Positions 43,295 through 52,013 of a stretch of 63,597 nucleotides of DNA are shown here, piece by piece. Origin of the DNA: Phycisphaerales bacterium (GTDB taxonomy: Bacteria > Planctomycetota > Phycisphaerae > UBA1845); the NCBI GenBank assembly GCA_013140575.1, contig JABFSN010000048.1, forward strand, positions 1-63,597, in the 5' to 3' direction. The position numbers and the translations under genes were made by a program. The notes beneath the pieces are model-generated. The model did not search any database and was not told the DNA's origin. It saw nothing but the letters and a program-made list of their open reading frames with translations. How positions within the stretch are numbered: position 1 is the first letter of the stretch; every line of letters begins with the position of its first letter.

Positions 43295-43928
43295 GCCGCT
43301 CCTGGCATTCCTGGCGAAGTTTCTCGCCGTGCTCGTGGTATTGGTGTTGCCGTGGCCGGGTTTCGCGCGGGTGTATCCGGCCGTTTATCACGAGGCGTGC
43401 AATTTCGTGTACGGATCGTTCGGGCCGGGTCGAGTGACGTTTGGACCGTTTAGTGATCCAAAACTGCCCGGTGACGACACCAAGGTGACGATTGCCAACC
43501 TGCGAACCGGCAGCGGCGCGGCGTTTACGCGGAACAGCCGCGTGCAGGGCTACATGCCCACCGTGTTCGTCGTGGCGCTGGCGCTCGCGACGCCGTTCGC
43601 CTGGCGGCGGCGGCTGATCACGCTGGGCGTGGGATTCGTCGGGGTGACGGGCTACGTTGTGTTCCGACAGTTTTTCTTCCTGATGTTCTACGCCCGACAG
43701 GGGCCGTCCAAGCTGTTCGATCCCGGTCCGACGTTGATCAAGGTTCTGGAATTCGGGCGCTGGGTGTTCGTCGATTCGTTCACCGGCTTGTTCGTGGTGC
43801 CGGCAGTGATTTGGGTGGCGGTTTCGTTCCGACGGCGTGACTGGGAACGCTTCATGGGAGGGTCGCCCCCGATTGCGAACTCGCCGCCACGTCGCCCGTC
43901 TCGCGAATCGACCGGGTCACGGAATTGA
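43281..43928 (+). CDS. Probable exosortase H-associated membrane protein
   Basis: A 215-residue membrane protein overlapping the exosortase gene by 14 bp, so translation is coupled. An N-terminal helix (FLAKFLAVLVVLVLPWPGFA) is followed by an extracytoplasmic segment (VYPAVYHEACNFVYGSFGPG), then helices VVALALATPFAWRRR, LITLGVGFVGVTGYVVF and LFVVPAVIWVAVSFR. This matches a protein often found directly after exosortase H genes. No catalytic motif; probably a partner or assembly factor for sorting. Confidence 0.75.
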   Translation: MIRVKPLLAFLAKFLAVLVVLVLPWPGFARVYPAVYHEACNFVYGSFGPGRVTFGPFSDPKLPGDDTKVTIANLRTGSGAAFTRNSRVQGYMPTVFVVALALATPFAWRRRLITLGVGFVGVTGYVVFRQFFFLMFYARQGPSKLFDPGPTLIKVLEFGRWVFVDSFTGLFVVPAVIWVAVSFRRRDWERFMGGSPPIANSPPRRPSRESTGSRN

Positions 43929-43934
43929 CCTGCC

Positions 43935-44885
43935 GTGGCCGTGAAACGACGATCGGGGCTGGTCGCCTATCTGGCCTATCTGGCCGTGCGGATCGGTGCG
44001 TTTATTCTGCAGATGTTTCCGCTGGAGGCGAATCTGCGGACGATGCGGTTTTTCGGCGGCTGGTGCTGCCGGCTGGACCGCCGACGGCGGACGATCGCTC
44101 GCGAAAACCTGCATCGCAGCCTGCCTGAGCTGTCAAACGAACGACTCGACGCCGTGACGCTGCGGTGCTTCCAGCACTTCGCGATGCTGTTCGGCGTCGA
44201 GTTGTTGTGCGGATTCCGGGCCATTGACGAGTGGACCTGGCCGCGGCACGTGCGTCTGGTGAACCTGCAGGAGACGGTGAAGTTGCTGCTCCGCCGCCGC
44301 GGCGCGATCCTTTTGACCGGGCACTACGGCAACTTCGAACTGACCGCGTACATGTTGGCGGCACTCGGTTTCGACGCCGTCGCGGTGATGCGCCCGCTGG
44401 ACAACGTGTACCTGAACCGGTTTCTGGTCGCGACGCGCGGGGCCCGGGGTCTGAAGCTGCTGGACAAATTCGGCGCCACGACGGAGGCGGAAGACGTGCT
44501 CCGCCGCGGGGGGGCGCTGGGGTTCGTGGCCGATCAGGACGCGGGACGCAAGGGTGTGTTCGTGGATTTTTTCGGGCGGCCGGCATCGACCTACAAATCG
44601 ATCGCGCTGCTGGCGATGACCTGCGACGTGCCCATTGTGGTGGGCTACGCACGGCGCATCGGGGATGGGTTTCATTACGATTTGGGCGTCGAGCGGATCA
44701 TCCAACCCGAGGAATGGCGCGGCCGCGACGATCCGCTGACGTGGATCACCCAGGAATACACGCGGGCCATTGAATCGTTCGTCCGCGCCGCGCCTGAACA
44801 GTATTTGTGGCTGCATCGGCGATGGAAGACGCGCCCCCGAAACGAACGCCCCGCCGCGGGAGGCGCGACAGTTCCGGCAGGATGA
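43935..44885 (+). CDS. LpxL/HtrB-like lysophospholipid or lipid A acyltransferase
   Basis: A 316-residue membrane-associated acyltransferase. An N-terminal helix (SGLVAYLAYLAVRIGAFIL) is followed by the HX4E active-site motif in LLTGHYGNFELTAYML, then GFVADQDAGRKGVFVDFFGRPAS with the conserved DQ and G[VI]FVxFFG block. C-terminal PEQYLWLHRRWKTRP is the typical LpxL/M ending. Transfers acyl chains to lipid A precursors or lysophospholipids. It is placed 6 bp behind the exosortase-linked gene, so anchor lipid remodelling may be part of the unit; this is inference. The start is a GTG at 43935 or 43941. Confidence 0.85.
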   Translation: MAVKRRSGLVAYLAYLAVRIGAFILQMFPLEANLRTMRFFGGWCCRLDRRRRTIARENLHRSLPELSNERLDAVTLRCFQHFAMLFGVELLCGFRAIDEWTWPRHVRLVNLQETVKLLLRRRGAILLTGHYGNFELTAYMLAALGFDAVAVMRPLDNVYLNRFLVATRGARGLKLLDKFGATTEAEDVLRRGGALGFVADQDAGRKGVFVDFFGRPASTYKSIALLAMTCDVPIVVGYARRIGDGFHYDLGVERIIQPEEWRGRDDPLTWITQEYTRAIESFVRAAPEQYLWLHRRWKTRPRNERPAAGGATVPAG

Positions 44886-45174
44886 CCCCGCGCCTGTCAG
44901 CGCCGGGCGCAAGCCCGCGGATAACCCGCGGGCGTCGGTCACCGGGCTGGCGCCCGGTGCTCTGCCATTAGCTGCCCGCACATTCTGTCACGCACCCCCG
45001 CTCGGCGGCGTTCGGTCCGCAAGTTGACGACGCGGTTCGCCCGGCTTAAACTGATTCCCGATGGAAAAAACTTGCCTCGGCGGCATCCGCAGGCCGATCG
45101 GATGGTAGTGCGGTGCCGTCCGGACCGCGGGTCCGGGCGGCAAAGGGTGTCGATCGGCGAAAGAAGGAGCGATC
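44886..45174. repeat. Gap with GCAAGCCC/GCGCCCGG palindromes
   Basis: 289 bp. It contains GGGCGCAAGCCCGCGG, CCCGCGGGCGTCGG and GGGCTGGCGCCCGGTGCTCTG. No gene; it must hold the promoter of the thioredoxin gene. Confidence 0.55.
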
Positions 45175-45513
45175 ATGGCCGGCGCGAATACACTCGTGTT
45201 TACCGATGCGACGTTTGAGGAAGAAGTCCTCGGATCGGACGTTCCCGTGCTGGTGGATTTCTGGGCCGAATGGTGCGGTCCGTGCAAGGCGTTAGGCCCC
45301 ATCATCGACGATCTGGCGACGACGTACCAGGGTCGCGTCAAGGTGGGCAAGCTGGACACCGACGCGAACCGTCAGGTATCCACGCAGTATTCGATCACGG
45401 CCATTCCGACGGTCATCCTGTTCCAGGGCGGTCAGATCAAGGAAAAATTCGTCGGGCTGCGCAGCAAGAAGGACCTGTCGCGCTCGCTGGACGGCGTCGC
45501 CGCACCGGCGTAA
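45175..45513 (+). CDS. trxA: Thioredoxin
   Basis: A 112-residue thioredoxin with the redox motif WCGPCK in FWAEWCGPCKALGPIIDDLA, followed by the cis-Pro region SITAIPTVILFQGGQIKEKF. Reduces protein disulfides, for example for ribonucleotide reductase. AAGGAG lies seven bases before the ATG. It stands alone upstream of the PSP1 gene. Confidence 0.95.
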   Translation: MAGANTLVFTDATFEEEVLGSDVPVLVDFWAEWCGPCKALGPIIDDLATTYQGRVKVGKLDTDANRQVSTQYSITAIPTVILFQGGQIKEKFVGLRSKKDLSRSLDGVAAPA

Positions 45514-45598
45514 CGTGACGTCTTGACCACGCGATTGGATTTCGGGGGCGTTTGACCGGCGACGCTGACCGACGCGAGGGTCGCGGGAAGTTTCGCCG

Positions 45599-46879
45599 AT
45601 GATTGCGTTGACCCAATTCCATGACGCCCCGGAAGAGCACGGCGGAGGGTGCGGATCGTGCGAGGCGCAGGGCGGCGACGCACCACGCTGCGGCAACGGC
45701 CTCGAGAAAGTGTATCGTACGACCGCGGTCCGCTACGGCTACATGCGCCACGTCGGCGAGTTTGATTACGCCGAGGGCATGAAGTTCACCTGCGGCGCCA
45801 AGGTGGTCGTCCAGACCGGCCGGGGGGTCGAGATCGGGGAGCTGGCCTCGGTCAGTTGCACCGGCTGCGACAAGCATCTATCGCGGGAACAAATCAAGAC
45901 CTACATCGCCAACAGCGGGCCGGAAAGCTACCAGCTTGAGAACGGCCGCGTGTTGCGCGAGGCGACCGCCGACGACTTGGCCGAGGATGTCCATTTGAAG
46001 GAACGCACGTTCGCCATGCGCCGATTCGCGCAGCAGCGGGCCGACGATCAGCAACTGTCCATCAAGATCGTCGACTGCGAGTACCTTCTTGGCGGCGACC
46101 GCGTGATTATCTACTTTTCGTCCGAGGGACGGGTCGATTTCCGGGGTCTGGTGAAAGACTGCGCCGGCGAGTTTCAGACGCGGGTCAAGATGCACCAGGT
46201 GGGGGCCCGCGACGAAGCCCGGCTGGTGGCCGATTTCGAAACCTGCGGTCGGGAAGTGTGCTGCAAGGTGTTCCTGAAAACGCTGCGTCCGATCACCATG
46301 CGGATGGCCAAGCTGCAACGATCGACGCTGGACCCGTCGAAGGTGTCGGGCCGATGCGGGCGGCTGAAGTGCTGCCTGCGGTACGAGCATGAGGCATACG
46401 AAGATTTGGACACGCGTTTGGCGCGGATGGGCGAGCGGATCCGTACCAGCCATGGCTACGGAACGGTGGTCAACCGGCAGATTTTGACGCAGTTGGTGCA
46501 GTTCGCGCCGGCGTACGGCGGGGAGCCGATCACCTGTGTGACCGAAGACGTGCTGGAGCGGGGGATCAAGGAGTTTCCGCCCGAGGCGCTGGAGGCGCCC
46601 AAGCCCAAGCGGGAGCCTGTCGAGCCGCCGCCGCCCGTTCGCGACGAGCGTCCCCAGCGTTCCGCCGACCAGACCGGGGATCGCCGACAGAGCCGCCATC
46701 GTCGTCGGCCCCCGTCCGGACCGACATCGCCCCCGCCCCAACGACCCGACGCCGGTCGCCCGCCGGGCCGACCCGAACCCCCGCAGCGTGACCCCGCGGG
46801 TCAGGCGAAGCGGCGGCGGCGGAGACGACGTCGGCCGGGTGAAGGACCGGCCCCGGGTGGTCAAACGGCACCGGGATAG
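45599..46879 (+). CDS. PSP1/RicT-like protein
   Basis: A 426-residue protein. The conserved PSP1 C-terminal domain runs from about residue 130 to 290, with RFAQQRADDQQLSIKIVDCE, RVIIYFSSEGRVDFRGLVKD and the Cys cluster CGREVCC / SGRCGRLKCCLRYEHEAYED that can bind iron-sulfur clusters in RicT/YaaT. The N-terminus (HGGGCGSCEAQGG) is also Cys-rich. The tail is Pro/Arg-rich and disordered, ending in RRRRRRPGEG-like runs. RicT relatives act in RNA processing and competence or biofilm control in other bacteria; the role here is unknown. It is followed by the Minf_1886 gene. Confidence 0.85.
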   Translation: MIALTQFHDAPEEHGGGCGSCEAQGGDAPRCGNGLEKVYRTTAVRYGYMRHVGEFDYAEGMKFTCGAKVVVQTGRGVEIGELASVSCTGCDKHLSREQIKTYIANSGPESYQLENGRVLREATADDLAEDVHLKERTFAMRRFAQQRADDQQLSIKIVDCEYLLGGDRVIIYFSSEGRVDFRGLVKDCAGEFQTRVKMHQVGARDEARLVADFETCGREVCCKVFLKTLRPITMRMAKLQRSTLDPSKVSGRCGRLKCCLRYEHEAYEDLDTRLARMGERIRTSHGYGTVVNRQILTQLVQFAPAYGGEPITCVTEDVLERGIKEFPPEALEAPKPKREPVEPPPPVRDERPQRSADQTGDRRQSRHRRRPPSGPTSPPPQRPDAGRPPGRPEPPQRDPAGQAKRRRRRRRRPGEGPAPGGQTAPG

Positions 46880-46942
46880 GGTATGATCCGGTCAGTGGAC
46901 GGCGGGACGAGCCGTCGCGTTGAAGCGCACCGGGCAACAGTC

Positions 46943-47479
46943 GTGAACACCAAGCCGATTGAGGAAGCGATGACCATCGGGGACGTCGCCCGTACCGACG
47001 GACGATACGCGGCGGAAGCCTATTATTTCATGCGCGAGGGTCTCGATTTTGCGGCCCGATCCCTGCACGGCCCGATGACGCCCGCCCAATTCGTCGTCGC
47101 CCAGTACATGGCCGCCGAGAAGATCGACCTGCAGGAGGTGTTCGCTCGTCACGCCCGCGGGGTGTTGGACCCGACGGTGGCGGCCGCGGTCGATCAGGCC
47201 GACGGCCCGACCGAATTGAATCGCAACATATCGGGAGTCAATTTGTGCTGGGCGTTGCGCGATTTCGCACATCAGCGCTGGGGGCTGCTGGCCGGACTGG
47301 TTTTGAAACAATGGGGGATTTTCCGCACGGACGATTTCGGCGCCATCGTGTTTGCGCTGGTGACGCACGGGTTCATGTACAAGGAAGCGCACGATTCGAT
47401 CGACGATTTCCGGAGCGTGTTCGATTTCCGCGACGCGTTCGACCGATCGTACAAGGTTCTCGAACGGATGACCGATTGA
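46943..47479 (+). CDS. Minf_1886 (planctomycete/verrucomicrobial) family protein
   Basis: A 178-residue protein of a family widespread in Planctomycetes and Verrucomicrobia. Diagnostic stretches are DGRYAAEAYYFMREGLDFAA, MTPAQFVVAQYMAAEKID, SGVNLCWALRDFAHQRWGLL and VLKQWGIFRTDDFGAIVFAL. Its function is unknown. The start is taken at a GTG (VNTKPIEE) because family members begin close to such an N-terminal sequence; an ATG nine codons later is an alternative. Confidence 0.85.
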   Translation: MNTKPIEEAMTIGDVARTDGRYAAEAYYFMREGLDFAARSLHGPMTPAQFVVAQYMAAEKIDLQEVFARHARGVLDPTVAAAVDQADGPTELNRNISGVNLCWALRDFAHQRWGLLAGLVLKQWGIFRTDDFGAIVFALVTHGFMYKEAHDSIDDFRSVFDFRDAFDRSYKVLERMTD

Positions 47480-47714
47480 GCCCGGCCGGTCCTGCCGCGA
47501 CCGCCGCGTAGGGGGCGCGGATCGTTCAGCCGCCGACGATGCGTCAGGATGTCCGCTCCCAACCGTTTCCAGCAATCCCGCCCGCCGGGGTTTGCGCCGA
47601 TCGCCGTCCGCCTGGGGCATCGTCCCTCCGCGACTGGACGAACGCGAGGGGCCGCCTGTATTATCCGCTCGACGGGGCCGACCGGGTTCGTTTCCGTGCC
47701 GCCGCCGTCGCAGC
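47480..47714. other. Gap upstream of tRNA-Arg
   Basis: 235 bp with no supported gene. It must carry the promoter of the tRNA, but I see no clear signal pair. Confidence 0.4.
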
Positions 47715-49160
<1,446 letters not shown>

Positions 49161-49167
49161 GTTCCAC

Positions 49168-49625
49168 CTACGCTTTCGATCGGGCGTTCCGCCCGCGATT
49201 AAATTCGACGGTCAACTCCATCGCCCCGGCCAGTTTGCGTTGCCCGCTCAACACCACCGCGATGCCCGTCTCGTCGCGCAGCCGCCGGATGCAGGTCAAC
49301 AAATCCAGATTGGCCAGGTCGGCCTCATCGACGATCAGCGTCCGACCCGTCCCATTCAGCCGATGCACCGCCGCCCGCCACAACGCGTCCAACGCGTGCA
49401 CCCGCTCCAACCCCACCAGCCCGCACAATTCCCGCAGAAACGTCACGTCGCGCTTGTTCCCCGGCGTGATGCTCATATAGATCGCCCCGGCCGCCGTTCA
49501 CTTCCTCCATCGCCAGGCCGACGCACTTGTCCCCCGCGAACCCATCGAAGCGGAACCGCAGTTCACGGTTGATTCCGCCCAATAGCTCGCGAGCCTTGCC
49601 TTTACAGCGTCCATCACACATAATT
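49168..49625 (-). pseudogene. Broken MuB/TniB-like AAA+ ATPase
   Basis: One frame at 49168-49476 has DVTFLRELCGLVGLERVHAL and a Walker B in GTGRTLIVDEADLANLDLLT, then ETGIAVVLSGQRKLAGAM, typical of AAA ATPases of transposition-related MuB/TniB type. A second frame supplies the preceding residues (GKARELLGGINRELRF; FAGDKCVGLAMEEV), joined at about 49495 if one base is removed. No Walker A is present, so the gene is truncated and frameshifted. Such ATPases often lie near integrases and transposition genes in mobile islands. Confidence 0.6.
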
Positions 49626-49791
49626 CCCGACCGGCGCATTGGACTTTTAGGCGGGACGGTTCGTGATTCGGCGGAGCACGGGAAAAGGCGATTCGAATCG
49701 TCCGGCAACGCGGCTGTTCACTGACTCATTCGGAAAGAGCACCTCCGGACGGCGTCTCGGTCGCAATGGTGCAAAGGCGGTTAGCAAGCAA

Positions 49792-50979
49792 ATGGCATTG
49801 ACCTTCGCCAGCTTGTACTGCGGTTGTGGCGGATTTGATCTTGGATTCACCGAAGCGGGTTACCGTTGTACGGGCGCGTTTGATATCGACCCATTGGCCA
49901 TCAAGGTTCACCGTGACAACCTGAAGTCTCCGACGACTCTATGCGATCTGACGTCGACTAACCCTAGCCTTGGCGGGCTTCGCGCCGACGTCCTGCTGGC
50001 GGGTTCACCTTGTCAAGGCTTCTCGACGGTCGGCAAGCGTGATCCCCATGATCCTCGAAATTCGCTGCTGGTGCTTGGCGGCCGAATCGCAGTGGCGACC
50101 CGCCCGCGTGTATTCATAGCCGAAAATGTTTCCGGCGTCGTCGCAGGCGAGCAGAGGCGATTCTGGGATGCCCTTGCAAACACCTTGCGAACGGCCGGAT
50201 TCCGAACGACCGACTTCCTGTGCGATGCCCAGCGAATGGGCGTGCCCCAGCGGCGCCGCAGAATGGTAATGGTCGCGTGGCGACGCAATAGAGACTTCCG
50301 ATTTGATATACCGCCCGTGACGGGCGGCGGACTGAAAAGTGCACTTGAATTCCTCGATGGCGTATCCAACCACGAACCGTCGACGCTATTGCCGAATTCC
50401 CGATCAGCAATGATCGCCAATCACATTGGCCAAGGTCAAAAACTTAGCAACGTGCGCAGTGGACCGCGTTCGATTCATACTTGGAACATTCCCGAAGTCT
50501 ACGGCCGCACCTCGCGTCGGGAACGGCACGTTTTGGAAACACTGATCCGATTGCGCCGTCAAAACCGCCTTCGCTCCGTCGGAGATGCCGACCCCGTGAC
50601 GGCTAGAGCAATGTCGCTGAGCCTCGGACACAACGTGCGCGACACCCTTAAATCCCTGGTTCGGAAACGCTATGTACGTTACAGGAACGGCGCGTTCGAC
50701 CTGACGCACACTTTCAACGGCAAGTACCGCCGGCTGGCTTCGGATGCCCCTTCGCCGACCGTGGACACCCGCTTCGGTGATCCGAGATACTTCCTGCACC
50801 CGACGCAACATCGCGGATTGACCGTCCGCGAAGCCGCACGAATCCAAGGATTTCCCGATTCCTTCGTTTTCGACGGCCCAGCGCGCACTCAATACCGCCT
50901 TGTTGGCAACGCGGTTCCGCCGCCGATGGCCCGGCAGATTGCCTCTTGCATTCGGGACGCGATCTTGGAGACGCCGTAA
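49792..50979 (+). CDS. DNA (cytosine-5)-methyltransferase
   Basis: A 395-residue C5-methyltransferase. Motif I is FASLYCGCGGFDLGFTEAGY, motif IV with the catalytic Cys74 is LLAGSPCQGFSTVGKRDP, motif VI is VFIAENVSGVV, motif VIII is QRMGVPQRRRRMVMVAW, and motifs IX-X are in the C-terminus (ARIQGFPDSFVF; LVGNAVPPPMARQIA). It is first in a four-gene operon: the stop is followed two bases later by the PRTase gene. In a restriction context one expects a nuclease here, but none is in the operon, so methylation may mark self DNA for the ATPase-linked system. The start at 49792 (MALTFASLYCG) is the family N-terminus; longer frames are unlikely. Confidence 0.92.
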   Translation: MALTFASLYCGCGGFDLGFTEAGYRCTGAFDIDPLAIKVHRDNLKSPTTLCDLTSTNPSLGGLRADVLLAGSPCQGFSTVGKRDPHDPRNSLLVLGGRIAVATRPRVFIAENVSGVVAGEQRRFWDALANTLRTAGFRTTDFLCDAQRMGVPQRRRRMVMVAWRRNRDFRFDIPPVTGGGLKSALEFLDGVSNHEPSTLLPNSRSAMIANHIGQGQKLSNVRSGPRSIHTWNIPEVYGRTSRRERHVLETLIRLRRQNRLRSVGDADPVTARAMSLSLGHNVRDTLKSLVRKRYVRYRNGAFDLTHTFNGKYRRLASDAPSPTVDTRFGDPRYFLHPTQHRGLTVREAARIQGFPDSFVFDGPARTQYRLVGNAVPPPMARQIASCIRDAILETP

Positions 50980-50981
50980 CA

Positions 50982-52013
50982 ATGCCCGAGACTCTTGCCG
51001 AGAGAGTGGGTCGGTGGGATTTGTCGGGGGCCGTCAGTGTAGGCGGCGATCTCTTCAATCAAATTCACGAGCGCATCGTTTTTCTTCAGCACGTTCATTA
51101 CGACCAATATCTGCCAACCCAGAGTCCGCGCCATCAAACTGACTTTGAGCAGCGCCTCGAAAGTTGGCTCGACAATCTGTCGAGGGAAGCAGACAGGCAA
51201 ATCCTACTGGAACTCGTTCCGCAGACCATTTTCTTCGGCCGCGACGAGTTCTCCAGCCTGTATCAGGCCGCGATTCGTGGCCCCGTTACTCGATGGATCA
51301 TCGAGCTCAATCAACTGGACTTCATGGCAGAGGATTTCAACACACGGTTAACGACGGAGGTATCCACTCACACTTGGTACTGCGCCATTTCGGACAGCAT
51401 GCCGATGAGCGATTTCTGTCACGTCAACAATCTTGGGGGAATACAGTATCGTCCCGACTTCCGAGCACTTTCTGAGTTGGGTGATCCGACGAAGATCCTC
51501 AACTTCATGAAACAACGCAGCGTGCCTCTAAAACGGTTGGTCTTGCTGGAGGACTTCATTGGCTCTGGTAGTCAACTTGAGGATGCCAAGCCCGTCGCTG
51601 ATCATCTTCTTGCAAACAACGTGCCTATTCTCCTAGTCCCGCTTATAATATGCCCGGATGGAGTCACCGCCGCGCGCAATCTGTTTGGCTCTAGCCAGCA
51701 TTTCCGGTTCGACCCAGTGCTCCCACTTCAGGACGACATCTTCATCAATGCGCTGTCAACTACGTCCCCGGATTCTTTGGCTGATAGAGTCAAAGAATTG
51801 GCCCGACGGTGCCATTCGCAGGTCGTCGGAGATAATGCCGGCGCGCCCTGTTATGGACCATTCGGCTTTCCGTCTCCGAATGGCACCGGTGCAACCGTCG
51901 TACTCTACTCCAACACGCCCGACAATACACTTCCTCTCATTCACCATCGTTCAGACACATGGCGTCCCCTTTTTCAGCGGTCCTCACGAGAAATGAACCT
52001 GGATCATGGCTAG
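50982..52013 (+). CDS. Phosphoribosyltransferase-like conflict-system protein (PRTase-CE type)
   Basis: A 343-residue protein. The PRPP-binding-like signature is at residues 187-198, LVLLEDFIGSGSQL, a variant of the VxVxDDxxxTGxT loop; LLVPLIICPDGVTAARNLFG follows. The N-terminal half (PQTIFFGRDEFSSLYQAAIR; TRWIIELNQLDFMAEDF) is helical and unique to this family. PRTase-like proteins paired with ORC/CDC6 AAA+ ATPases have been predicted as components of prokaryotic conflict systems; I recall this from domain surveys and cannot verify it here. It starts 2 bases after the methyltransferase stop and overlaps the ATPase start by 8 bp. Confidence 0.75.
   Translation: MPETLAERVGRWDLSGAVSVGGDLFNQIHERIVFLQHVHYDQYLPTQSPRHQTDFEQRLESWLDNLSREADRQILLELVPQTIFFGRDEFSSLYQAAIRGPVTRWIIELNQLDFMAEDFNTRLTTEVSTHTWYCAISDSMPMSDFCHVNNLGGIQYRPDFRALSELGDPTKILNFMKQRSVPLKRLVLLEDFIGSGSQLEDAKPVADHLLANNVPILLVPLIICPDGVTAARNLFGSSQHFRFDPVLPLQDDIFINALSTTSPDSLADRVKELARRCHSQVVGDNAGAPCYGPFGFPSPNGTGATVVLYSNTPDNTLPLIHHRSDTWRPLFQRSSREMNLDHG

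Noticed and set aside
45878-46864. Minus-strand frame opposite the PSP1 gene
   Set aside because: No motif; antisense to a conserved Cys-rich domain.
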